Below, piece by piece: positions 1 to 9,168 of a stretch of DNA of 64,000 nt. Origin of the DNA: Candidatus Cloacimonadota bacterium. GTDB taxonomy: Bacteria; UBA4055. The stretch spans positions 1-64,000 of the forward strand of contig PDON01000061.1 in the NCBI GenBank assembly GCA_002742935.1, written 5' to 3'. A program made the translations under genes and the position numbers. The notes beneath the pieces were generated by a model. The model saw nothing but the letters and a program-made list of their open reading frames with translations. It was not told where the DNA came from and searched no databases. Numbering within the stretch: position 1 is the first letter of the stretch; the number at the start of each line of letters is the position of its first letter.

Positions 1-187
1 CCCCTATTAATAGAGGGCTTTTTTTTATTATATTTTGTTAAAAAGGGCTTGTTGAAAAAAGTTAGTGGGGTATAATATACAATTATTCCTTGTAAGCTAA
101 GCAAGCAATTTCTGAACTACTCCCTTTTTGCATCAAATAGAAAATATTCCTATATTAGATATAGATAAAACCATTTAGGAACCCATT

Positions 188-1765
188 ATGAAAAAGCTAG
201 GACTAGGCTATCAAGAGCTATCAACACTTAGGAAATATAATTGTGTTTATGTAGATAAAACAGAGATTATCTATAAGCTTATAAATGGTGGAAGATACTA
301 TTTCCTCTCTAGACCACGAAGATTTGGAAAATCTTTGCTAGTTAATACAATGCATGAGATTTTTGATGGCAATAAAGAACTATTTGAAGGAACTTGGATT
401 TATGATAAATGGAATTTTGACGATAAATATCCGGTTATAAAAATAAGTCTCTCCGGAATAGGTCTTGATACTTATACCTTACCGGAAGCTCTTGATAGAA
501 TTATTACCAATATTGCTAAAGATTGTAATATTACTCTTGAAGAGGATGATTACTCCCTAAAATTTAGAGAATTGATAGCAACCTTGAGCAAAAAGAATCC
601 TGTCGCTATTTTGATAGATGAGTATGATAAGCCTATTATTGATTACATTACAGATTTAGAAACAGCTGAAAAGCATAGAGAAGTATTAAAAAAATTTTAC
701 TCTGTAGTTAAAGATTTGGATAAACATATAAAACTACTTTTCATAACAGGGGTTTCAAAGTTTAGTAGAGTATCGTTTTTTAGTGAACTCAATAATTTAA
801 CAGATATTACCATTGATGAAAATTATGGTAATATAACAGGTTATACAAAGAAAGAGATTATAGATAATTATGAAGAGTATCTAATAGATATTGAGAAAAA
901 ATTTGGTATAGATAGAAAAAGGTTGATGGAGGTTATTAAACTATGGTACAATGGATACTCTTGGGATAGTAAAGATTTTGTTTACAACCCCTACTCTATT
1001 ATCAGTTTTTTTTGGGCTAGAGAGTTTAAAAACTTTTGGTTTAAATCCGGGACAGCAACTTTTTTAATTAAACTTATTAAAGAGAAAAATATAAATATTA
1101 GAAATTATGATGATTTTATAAAAGTATCTGAAACCACCTTAGATTCTTACGAGATAAATAATATTGATATTAATGTACTTCTCTTTCAAGCAGGATATTT
1201 AACCATTAAAGAGAAGATTGTAAACCCTAAAAACTTCTCTATCTCATATAAGCTAGGCTATCCTAATATGGAGATAAGACAATCTTTTTACCTACTTTTA
1301 GGAGCAGAGTTTTCGGGTATTCAAAGTGGGTTATACTCCCAAAAGATAGAGCAATTGACAACTGCTTTAAGTGAGAACGATATAGATCTGTTTATGTTAA
1401 ACCTAAGATCTGTTTTTGCTTCTATCCCGGATAATCTTTCAAGTGGAAGATATGAAAGCTATTATCACACGGTTATATACTTAGCTTTAATGTTTATGGG
1501 TATTAACATTGATGTAGAGCATAAAACCAATCACGGAATAATTGATGCTGTTGTAGAGACAGATGATTTTATCTATGTAATGAAATTTAAGATGAGCGAT
1601 GCTAAATCTGCTATTGCTCAAATAAAAGAGAAGAGATACTACGAACCTTATATGGCTGATAAGAGAAAAGTTTTCTGTATGGGTATAGCTTTTAATGAGA
1701 AGGATAGAAATGTAAAAGATTATGAAGTGGCGAGTTTAGAGGAGATTTTGGAGGAGGAAAGTTAA
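188..1765 (+). CDS. AAA-ATPase-like / PD-(D/E)XK nuclease superfamily protein (DUF1703-type)
   Basis: N-terminal MKKLGLGYQELSTLRKYNCVYVDKTEIIYKLI..YYFLSRPRRFGKSLLVNT (Walker-A-like) and C-terminal HGIIDAVVETDDFIYVMKFKM..AIAQIKEKRYYEPY, typical of the AAA-ATPase_like plus PDDEXK_9 architecture. Confidence 0.9.
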   Translation: MKKLGLGYQELSTLRKYNCVYVDKTEIIYKLINGGRYYFLSRPRRFGKSLLVNTMHEIFDGNKELFEGTWIYDKWNFDDKYPVIKISLSGIGLDTYTLPEALDRIITNIAKDCNITLEEDDYSLKFRELIATLSKKNPVAILIDEYDKPIIDYITDLETAEKHREVLKKFYSVVKDLDKHIKLLFITGVSKFSRVSFFSELNNLTDITIDENYGNITGYTKKEIIDNYEEYLIDIEKKFGIDRKRLMEVIKLWYNGYSWDSKDFVYNPYSIISFFWAREFKNFWFKSGTATFLIKLIKEKNINIRNYDDFIKVSETTLDSYEINNIDINVLLFQAGYLTIKEKIVNPKNFSISYKLGYPNMEIRQSFYLLLGAEFSGIQSGLYSQKIEQLTTALSENDIDLFMLNLRSVFASIPDNLSSGRYESYYHTVIYLALMFMGINIDVEHKTNHGIIDAVVETDDFIYVMKFKMSDAKSAIAQIKEKRYYEPYMADKRKVFCMGIAFNEKDRNVKDYEVASLEEILEEES

Positions 1766-2038
1766 CTCTATTAAATATTTTAAAATTTTGGATAAGCCGT
1801 AGGTGTAAACTGTGGCTTATCTATTTTTAACCTTAGTTCGATATAGTATTTATCGAATATCTACTGTAATAAATAGAATTTTATATATAATTTTTTCTCA
1901 TAAGGTTCTCGAAAGCTACACCTTTATTGATCAGACTAGGATTTTTTTTAGAGCAATTTCTTATCCTCCCTATTCCCTTTTGCGTCATATAAAAAATATT
2001 CCTATATTGTTATAGATAAAATATTTTTGGAATCCAAT

Positions 2039-3528
2039 ATGAAAAAGCTAGGTTTAGGAATACAAGAGTTATCAGAGCTAATAAAAGGTAATTATATCTA
2101 TGTAGATAAAACAGAGATTATCCACAGAGTTATTACTACAGGTAAATATTATTTTCTTTCTAGACCTAGAAGATTTGGAAAATCTCTTTTAGTAAATACT
2201 GTGAAAGAGATTTTTAGAGGAAATAAAGAACTATTTAAAGAGACTTGGATCTATGATAAGTGGAATTTTGAAGAGAAGTTTCCAGTTATAAAAATAGATT
2301 TTTCAAAATTACCATATGGTTCTATTGGTTTAGAAGAAGCTATTAGTAAAGAGTTGGATATTATAGCCAAAAAAAATAGTATCAATTTTGAAAGAGGAGA
2401 AACTTACTCTGAAAAATTTCTAGAGTTGATAGAGAAGATGGGTAAAAAAAACTCTGTTGCAATCCTAATAGATGAGTATGATAAACCTATTATAGATTAT
2501 GTTGAATCTTCCAAAAGAGAAAAAGCTGTAGAGAATAGAGAAATTTTAAAAAACTTTTACTCGGTTATTAAAGGTAGTGATAAATATATCAAGCTTTTCT
2601 TTTTAACAGGGATTTCAAAGTTTAGTAAGGTATCAATCTTTAGTGATCTAAACAATGTAACAGATATTACAATTGATGAGGAGTTTGCAGAAATAACAGG
2701 TTATACAGAAAAAGATATTGTAAATAATTATGGGGATTACTTAGAAATAGTTGAAAAAAGATTTCATTTTGATAGAAAAAGGTTAATGGATATCATCAAA
2801 CTATGGTATAATGGTTACTCTTGGGATATTAAAAGTTCTGTTTACAACCCTTACTCCCTAATAAGTTTTCTAAGATTTAAAGAGTTTAAAAATTATTGGT
2901 TTAAATCCGGTACTGCAACCTTTTTGACTAAGCTTATAAAAGAGAAAGGTTTAGATGTAAGAGATTATGATAAACTGATTCCTATTCCTGAATCAGCTTT
3001 GGATTCCTACAATATAGAGAATATAAATATGAGTACTCTTCTCTTTCAAACAGGGTATTTAACCATTAAAGATATGATAGAATTGAGAGTGGATATTATT
3101 CTCAGAAAATAGAGGAGTTGATAATCTCTTTGAGAGAAAATGATATAGATATGTTTATTCTAACTCTAAGATCTATATTTGCTAAAATACCAAAAAATCT
3201 TGGAACAGGTAAATATGAGAGTTACTACCATACGGTTATCTATTTAATCCTAAAATTTATGGGTATCCATATAAAAGTAGAGGAAAGAACCAATCATGGA
3301 ATAATAGATGCTGTTGTAGAAACATATGCTTCTATATATGTAATGGAATTTAAGATGAGTGATGCTAAATCTGCTATTGCTCAAATAAAAGAGAAGAGAT
3401 ACTACGAACCTTATATGGCTGATAAGAGGAAAGTTTTCTGTATGGGGATAGCTTTTAATGAGAAGGATAGAAATGTAAAAGATTTTGAGGTGGTTAGTTT
3501 AGAGGAGATTTTGGAAGAGGAGAAGTAA
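2039..3528 (+). pseudogene. Second AAA-ATPase-like/PD-(D/E)XK gene, frame-disrupted (ORFs 2027-3112 and 3118-3528)
   Basis: Both ORFs align to the 188-1765 product in order; the reading frame shifts near 3080-3100 and about 33 codons present in copy 1 are missing. ATG at 2039 matches the copy 1 start context. Confidence 0.85.
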
Positions 3529-3616
3529 TTTTTTTATTAAGAGTTTATATTTCCATTGTCTTATAAACCAAAAGCCATTGGCAATAAGTTCAATGACTTT
3601 TGGTAAGATAGTAATT

Positions 3617-4429
3617 TTAGTCTATCATACTAACACTTAAAGTTATAGTACAATCATCATCATCGTAACTTGAAGATCCGTCATCTTCTCCATTGTAAGT
3701 TTTTGTAAAATCGTGAACAAAAGAGTTTTCTGTAGTAATAGTCCAAATAAGGGCATTCCCATCAAGATGTGTGTAATCTAAAAGATCCTCACCTTCCTCA
3801 TCTTCATCATAAACATAAACAACTAGTTGATACTCTCTTGTATTATCAGGAATATTAAATGTATGACCTATTGTACTATTTATTTCATGGGTATCATGCC
3901 ATGTATTTGAAACATAGGTATCATACTCTACTCCATCAATTCTGATTTCATAAACAAAATATGGATCGCCATATCCATATATATCCACAGGGTCTAATTC
4001 TTTATAATGGGATATTTCTACTTTGATTTTACCATCATTACTTGGAGCAAAATCATACTCAGTATAAATATTTATTGAGGTTGATGCCTGATTTCCTGAT
4101 CTATCAAAAGCTATTGCTTCTAAAGTGTGGTAATCATCACTGTAATCGTTACAATTGATGCTAAAATATGCCTCATCATCATATTTAGTATCAACAAATT
4201 GATCATCAATATAGAGATCAATTCTTAAGATATCATTGTTGTCATTTGCCTTTAATTCTACTCCAAATATTCCTGAAACTTCATCATAATCTGATAAGTT
4301 TTCGAAAGAAATTGTAGGAGGAATATTATCACTTGGCTCTGTAGAGCTTGAAGAGTCCGAAGAGCATGAAATTAATGATAGAGAAATAAAAATCACCATC
4401 AAAAAGTTTAAGTTTGTTCTTTTCAACAT
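3617..4429 (-). CDS. Lipoprotein with bacterial Ig-like domain
   Basis: Lipobox SLISCSS; PPTISFENLSDYDEVSGIFGVELKANDN..YHTLEAIAFDRSGNQASTSINI. ORF opens at 4495 but ATG at 4429 is preceded by AAAGGAAAAAG. Confidence 0.7.
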   Translation of the reverse strand: MLKRTNLNFLMVIFISLSLISCSSDSSSSTEPSDNIPPTISFENLSDYDEVSGIFGVELKANDNNDILRIDLYIDDQFVDTKYDDEAYFSINCNDYSDDYHTLEAIAFDRSGNQASTSINIYTEYDFAPSNDGKIKVEISHYKELDPVDIYGYGDPYFVYEIRIDGVEYDTYVSNTWHDTHEINSTIGHTFNIPDNTREYQLVVYVYDEDEEGEDLLDYTHLDGNALIWTITTENSFVHDFTKTYNGEDDGSSSYDDDDCTITLSVSMID

Positions 4430-4565
4430 TCTTTTTCCTTTCTTATTATAATAAATACCCCACCCCCAACAATAAAAAAAAAAAAAGAAAGTCAAGTAAA
4501 AAACAACTGTTTATTAAAAAATATTTAAAGATATTTAAATACCATATTTTCAACAACCCTAAATA

Positions 4566-4808
4566 GGGTCTACTGGAAAAGTCATAAGCAAAGAAGTTCA
4601 AGGCAAAATAGATTTGAGGAACAGAGCCTACAATAGTAGGTGATAGAAAAGCTATTTTAACGCCGAAATTCGAAGCTTATGGCTTCTTTCTCTTATATAA
4701 GCTGCACATTTTTTATATTATTTTTTTAATAAAACCTTGCACTTTATAGCTATCGATTAACTATTAATTTATTAAAGATATAATACTTCATCTTTTTTCA
4801 GCAGGTCC
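4566..4808. repeat. MITE-like inverted-end element enclosing a nested hairpin (copy D)
   Basis: GGGTCTACTGGAAAAG (4566-4581) and CTTTTTTCAGCAGGTCC (4792-4808); inside, GTCATAAGC/GCTTATGGC, AAAATAG/CTATTTT and CCTAC/GTAGG stems. Confidence 0.6.
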
Positions 4809-4860
4809 TAGGTAATATAATAGATTACAGGGTCAAATAACGGTCTATAAAATAAAAATT

Positions 4861-5217
4861 CTACTCATCAATTCCAACTCTTCTTTCAAATTTATCTTGT
4901 TTACAACTTTTAACTATCTCCATAAACCTCTCTTTAGTTATGAGATAGGAGTTGAAATCAAATGAGATATCATCTTCCTCCTCATCATTTTCATTAGTTG
5001 AGTCGTGTAGAACTTGAATCTTTGCAATATTATCTATTACTGAATCCTTTAAATCTGTATAGATTTCAATAATATAGTTTTCAAAAACAAAGACAATTAC
5101 GGTTATACAACCATTGCTATCCACTGAAAAAGTTGCTTTCTCCATTAGAGGATTAAGTTCTTCAGGAGAAAAAAGTTTGAGAATATATGGGTGGTATTTG
5201 TAATCTTTACTTTTCAT
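4861..5217 (-). CDS. Hypothetical protein, overlaps WYL regulator by 11 nt
   Basis: 118-aa ORF overlapping the end of the upstream gene; acidic segment NENDEEEDDISFDFNSY. Confidence 0.6.
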   Translation of the reverse strand: MKSKDYKYHPYILKLFSPEELNPLMEKATFSVDSNGCITVIVFVFENYIIEIYTDLKDSVIDNIAKIQVLHDSTNENDEEEDDISFDFNSYLITKERFMEIVKSCKQDKFERRVGIDE

Positions 5218-5965
5218 CTTTTAATCTCCTTATTAGTTGATCTATTGTCATAGGGTCTTCAATATCCCACTTAAACCTATATTTATCAGTTTTTCTTATA
5301 TTGCTTTCAATGAATGAGAGGTTAAACATCATCGTTTTTTCAAGCTCAAAGTCATATCCAATAAGATACCACTTTCCTTGATAGTTTATTAGTTTTATGG
5401 GCTGTACAAATCTTTCCGATTTACTATTATGATGGGTTGATCTATATCTAAAGGATAGTACATAGTTGTTCTGAAACGATTTTATAATATCATCAATTAT
5501 AGATGTAAACATAATATTATTGGGCTTATAATGTTCTGATGATCTGTACTCTATGTGGTTTGCAATATCCAAATACTCTTTATCAATTCTACTTTTAAGG
5601 AAGTTTAGAAAATATGTATAACCATCCCTCTCTTCATGAGAATCTATTGGAGGGAAATATATTTTAGATTCAAATATACCTTTAATAAAAGAGTAGATAA
5701 ATATAAGCTCTCTATTTTTTAAGCTTCTTAATTTAAGATCTGAAATATTTTCCATAAAACTACTCTTTTCAGATAGTTTATATCTCTTTTCCGATCTTGA
5801 ATAGCTTATCTCAATACCCAAGATATCTCTTAAATCCTTTAGTGTTCTCTTAAATGTTGATTCTGAAATATCCTTTTCTTCAATAATATCATCTTTAGTA
5901 AAATATCCATTATCATGAAGCTTATTTATAAGATTTTTAACTCTTTTTAAAGGAAGTTTTCCCAT
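5207..5965 (-). CDS. HTH / WYL-domain transcriptional regulator
   Basis: N-terminal HTH (ISESTFKRTLKDLRDILGIEISYSRSEKRYKL) and WYL core VLSFRYRS..RFVQPIKLINYQGKWYLIGYDFELEKTMMFNLSFI. Confidence 0.85.
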   Translation of the reverse strand: MGKLPLKRVKNLINKLHDNGYFTKDDIIEEKDISESTFKRTLKDLRDILGIEISYSRSEKRYKLSEKSSFMENISDLKLRSLKNRELIFIYSFIKGIFESKIYFPPIDSHEERDGYTYFLNFLKSRIDKEYLDIANHIEYRSSEHYKPNNIMFTSIIDDIIKSFQNNYVLSFRYRSTHHNSKSERFVQPIKLINYQGKWYLIGYDFELEKTMMFNLSFIESNIRKTDKYRFKWDIEDPMTIDQLIRRLKDEK

Positions 5966-6495
5966 GTTTATCGCCTTAACATATAGTAGAAATTATACCC
6001 TTACAGGAATATAAATTATCAAGGTAATAAAATCTAGCTCTTTTAACATATAGCAGATACTAATACAAACTAAGTTGGATATGAAAATAGTAGCAGACTG
6101 TCGATAAACTTAGTATGAAATAGATAAAAAATATTTATGATATACTGAAAAGTTATAAACACCAGCTAGTTAAGGTAAAATTAAGCAGTATAAAAATATT
6201 GATATTAACGCTATTTTAGATATTAACAGTTTTCCTAATAGTTTTTATAACAACCCTTGATTTGAAGGATTATATATAAACTATGCGTTTAGAATTCATA
6301 AATAAAATTTATATTATCCGCTACTCTTTTTTATCAGGAATATTATACTCAACAGAAGTTACCCTTTTTTGCATCAAATAGAAAATTTTCTTATATTGTC
6401 ATCATAGAATAATTTTTAGGAAATCCACTATTAATAAAGTTAAGAAGAGATTATTGAAAAATAACTAGTAAGATATTGGGAATATATCAGTTAAT

Positions 6496-6879
6496 ATGAA
6501 ACTATTATTAAAAGTTATTATACAGATATTATTTATTTTTTTTGTATCGTGTACAAGTTTTCAAAATTTAAGTCAAAAGAAGGCTAAAATTTTGGACTTC
6601 TATTTTACTGATCAATATGATAATAGAATAAAGGAATACGACCCTCTTGGAATAAATCAAAAATATATATATTTAGTTCTAGTGACAGAAAACGCTGTAG
6701 GTAAAAAAGTAACATTAGAAATATTTGATGAGCCGGAAGATACAGGATTTATATATGAAGGGAAATATATATATGGAAAAATTGATTTTAAAATTCAACA
6801 GGATAAGCAAAAGCTTAAATTATATATTTATGATGAAAAAAATAGAAAGCATAGGCATTTAAAGAAAAAAGCACTGTAA
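6496..6879 (+). CDS. Small putative lipoprotein, unknown function
   Basis: Signal peptide plus lipobox FFVSCTSF; 127 aa. Confidence 0.5.
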   Translation: MKLLLKVIIQILFIFFVSCTSFQNLSQKKAKILDFYFTDQYDNRIKEYDPLGINQKYIYLVLVTENAVGKKVTLEIFDEPEDTGFIYEGKYIYGKIDFKIQQDKQKLKLYIYDEKNRKHRHLKKKAL

Positions 6880-6962
6880 GATAAGCTATATCAGACTATC
6901 GCTAACATTGTGTATTAGTAAAATAAGGTATATCTCATATACTAATGTTTGAATCAAAATAT

Positions 6963-7022
6963 AAGGTTCCTATTTTAATTGATAATTGAGAGTTGGAAAT
7001 TGAGTTTCTAAAATCTATTTTA
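6963..7022 (-). repeat. 60-bp dispersed repeat, inverted relative to 15465-15524
   Basis: About 4 mismatches over about 60 nt when reverse-complemented. Confidence 0.75.
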
Positions 7023-7221
7023 CTGTAATTGGGTACTTTTAAGAGTTCCCTTAAACACTAGAGCTGTTATTGTTGTTAAAAAGCTTTTATTAAGGGAGCA
7101 AAATACTCTAAAAAATTTTGAATCTCTATATTGACACACAGTAGTAGTTAAAAGATATTTAAACAGGTGTAAAGAGGTTGATTTATAATAAAACAGATAA
7201 TCATCTAAAAAGGTAAAGTTT

Positions 7222-8220
7222 ATGAATATTTATGATAAAGTTATTACTCCTAATATAGTGTTTAAAAATAGAGTGGTAATGCCCCCTATGGCAACAGCAA
7301 AAGCAGATGAAAGTGGTCATATTACAGATAAAATTATTAAATATTATGATGAAAAAACAAAAAGTAGGCTTTTTTCTGTAGTAATTGTTGAACATAGTTA
7401 TATTGATATAAAAGGAAAAGCACATAGAAATCAGATGTCGGTATCAACTGATTCAGATATTGAGGGATTAAAAAAAGTTTCGGACGTTATAAAACGGAAT
7501 GGTTCATTGGCTATTCTTCAGATTTCCCATTCGGGAAGCCTTGCTAAAAAAGAGTTTACAGGATTTGATTGTGTTGCTCCTTCTGCTATCAAAAACCCAA
7601 CAGGAAAGGGAAGAGGAATACCTAAAGAACTTTCTATTGAAGAGATAAAAGATATCGAAAGAAAGTTTGTTGATTCAGCTATAAGAGCCAAAGATTCCGG
7701 TTTTGATGGGGTAGAAATCCATTCAGCTCATGGGTATTTACTAAATCAATTTTTATCCCCTTTGAGTAACAAAAGAAAAGATGAGTATGGCGGTGATATT
7801 TATGGAAGAATAAAGATCCATACCAATATTATAAATGGTATAAGGAAAAGTTTGGGATTGGAGTATCCTCTGTTTATAAGAATGGGAGCGGGAGATTTTA
7901 TAGATGGAGGGCTTTCAGTAGAAGATTCTGTAATTGCTGCTAAGGAGTTTGAAAAACTTGGAGTTGATGTAATAGATATTTCAGGAGGGATGTGTTTTTA
8001 TACCATTCCCGACACATACCCCGGCTATTTTGATACTTTATCTTCTCCTATTTTTAAAGGTGTAAATATACCTGTTATTTTAACAGGGAGAGTAACAAAA
8101 GGCTCGGATATAGAAGATATTTTAAGTAGAAATGTCTGTGATCTTGTAGGAGTAGGAAGGGCAGTATTTAATGATTCCGGTTGGATGGATAGGGAGGTTG
8201 AACCTTTATTCAAAAAATAA
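7222..8220 (+). CDS. NADH:flavin oxidoreductase, Old Yellow Enzyme family
   Basis: NRVVMPPMATAKADESG..; FDGVEIHSAHGYLLNQFLSPLSNKRKDEYGG; VILTGRV..VGVGRA. Confidence 0.92.
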   Translation: MNIYDKVITPNIVFKNRVVMPPMATAKADESGHITDKIIKYYDEKTKSRLFSVVIVEHSYIDIKGKAHRNQMSVSTDSDIEGLKKVSDVIKRNGSLAILQISHSGSLAKKEFTGFDCVAPSAIKNPTGKGRGIPKELSIEEIKDIERKFVDSAIRAKDSGFDGVEIHSAHGYLLNQFLSPLSNKRKDEYGGDIYGRIKIHTNIINGIRKSLGLEYPLFIRMGAGDFIDGGLSVEDSVIAAKEFEKLGVDVIDISGGMCFYTIPDTYPGYFDTLSSPIFKGVNIPVILTGRVTKGSDIEDILSRNVCDLVGVGRAVFNDSGWMDREVEPLFKK

Positions 8221-8526
8221 ACTTCTCCTAATTAATAAATTAAATTTATTTCGAGATAAAGCTAGCAGGTTATCTGATATAATAATTAAACCGATACATT
8301 TATCTATAGCATTGTGTATATTCCTCAGAAGAATGATATTAAATGAGAATTATTAACCGATATAGCGATGGAGTCGGCTCGTTTAGTGCCTAAGCAAAGC
8401 TTTTGATAATACTTTATGGCTTGATTAGAATTAAATTGTAAATGTTAAGTGAATAGTTTATATTTTTATTTACATTGATTTATGCATGTAAATTATATTT
8501 TTGAAGTAATCAAAAAAGGGAAGAAT

Positions 8527-8796
8527 ATGGATATTATTGGTAAAGAGGATATTCTAAATATAGATGATTGTGAATTCTCTAAAACTACAATCAATAATAC
8601 AGATATGGAAAATGCTGTTATTACAGATGTAAATATGAAAAACAGTAAGTTTGAGGATATTGATTTTAGTGGTACTAAAATAAACAATGTATCCTTAAAC
8701 AATGTGGAGATAACAGATTGCGATCTTGAAGGTATGACCATTGATGGAATTGATATAATGGAGATGTATGAGTTCTATCAAGAGAATAAAAAGTAG
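8527..8796 (+). CDS. Pentapeptide-repeat-like protein
   Basis: CEFSKTTINNTDMENAVITDVNMKNSKFEDIDFSGTKINNVSLNNVEITDCDLEGMTIDGIDI; ATG 8527 has an AAAAAAGGGAAG RBS. ORF track opens at 8482. Confidence 0.7.
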   Translation: MDIIGKEDILNIDDCEFSKTTINNTDMENAVITDVNMKNSKFEDIDFSGTKINNVSLNNVEITDCDLEGMTIDGIDIMEMYEFYQENKK

Positions 8797-8804
8797 GATA
8801 TTTA

Positions 8805-8830
8805 TGCAGGCTGAAATTTATCAGCCTGCA
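8805..8830. terminator. Hairpin TGCAGGCTGA-aattta-TCAGCCTGCA
   Basis: Perfect 10-bp stem directly after the 8796 stop. Confidence 0.65.
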
Positions 8831-8882
8831 ATTATTGGTAGAGTTATAATAAAGTTAATCACAAAAAATTAGTCTGTTCATT

Positions 8883-9089
8883 TTAGGCTCCCCATTTCAT
8901 ATATGGAGAAATTATCATACCTATACATACAAGAGATATAATCAGTTTGATATATAATCCCTTTCTATACTCTACTTTAAATTTTTCAAAAACTTTATAT
9001 AAAAAAAGGTTTGAAAGCCCTAAAATAATAGTACCTATACCCGAAACAATAAAACCTTTTTCAAATTGACCATAAGATATCAATATCAA
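8883..9089 (-). CDS. Small membrane protein (possibly a remnant)
   Basis: Two hydrophobic segments; only a TTG start available in frame after an upstream stop. Confidence 0.25.
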   Translation of the reverse strand: MILISYGQFEKGFIVSGIGTIILGLSNLFLYKVFEKFKVEYRKGLYIKLIISLVCIGMIISPYMKWGA

Positions 9090-9168
9090 AAAAACGCCTA
9101 TTATTTTATCAAAATTAGTGCCACCCGGCTTCTGTGAACCTCACATCATATAAATATCTCCTTAACTA

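Noticed and set aside
1812-2015. 67-aa ORF between the two nuclease-ATPase genes
   Set aside because: Overlaps the shared leader; no plausible RBS or domain; likely spurious.
2027-2038. TTG start of the second nuclease-ATPase ORF, and TTG 12600 for gyrB
   Set aside because: Nearby ATG codons (2039, 12609) match homologous context better.
7201-7425. 74-aa minus-strand ORF
   Set aside because: Antisense to the OYE-family gene; Phe/Asn/Tyr-rich low-complexity translation.
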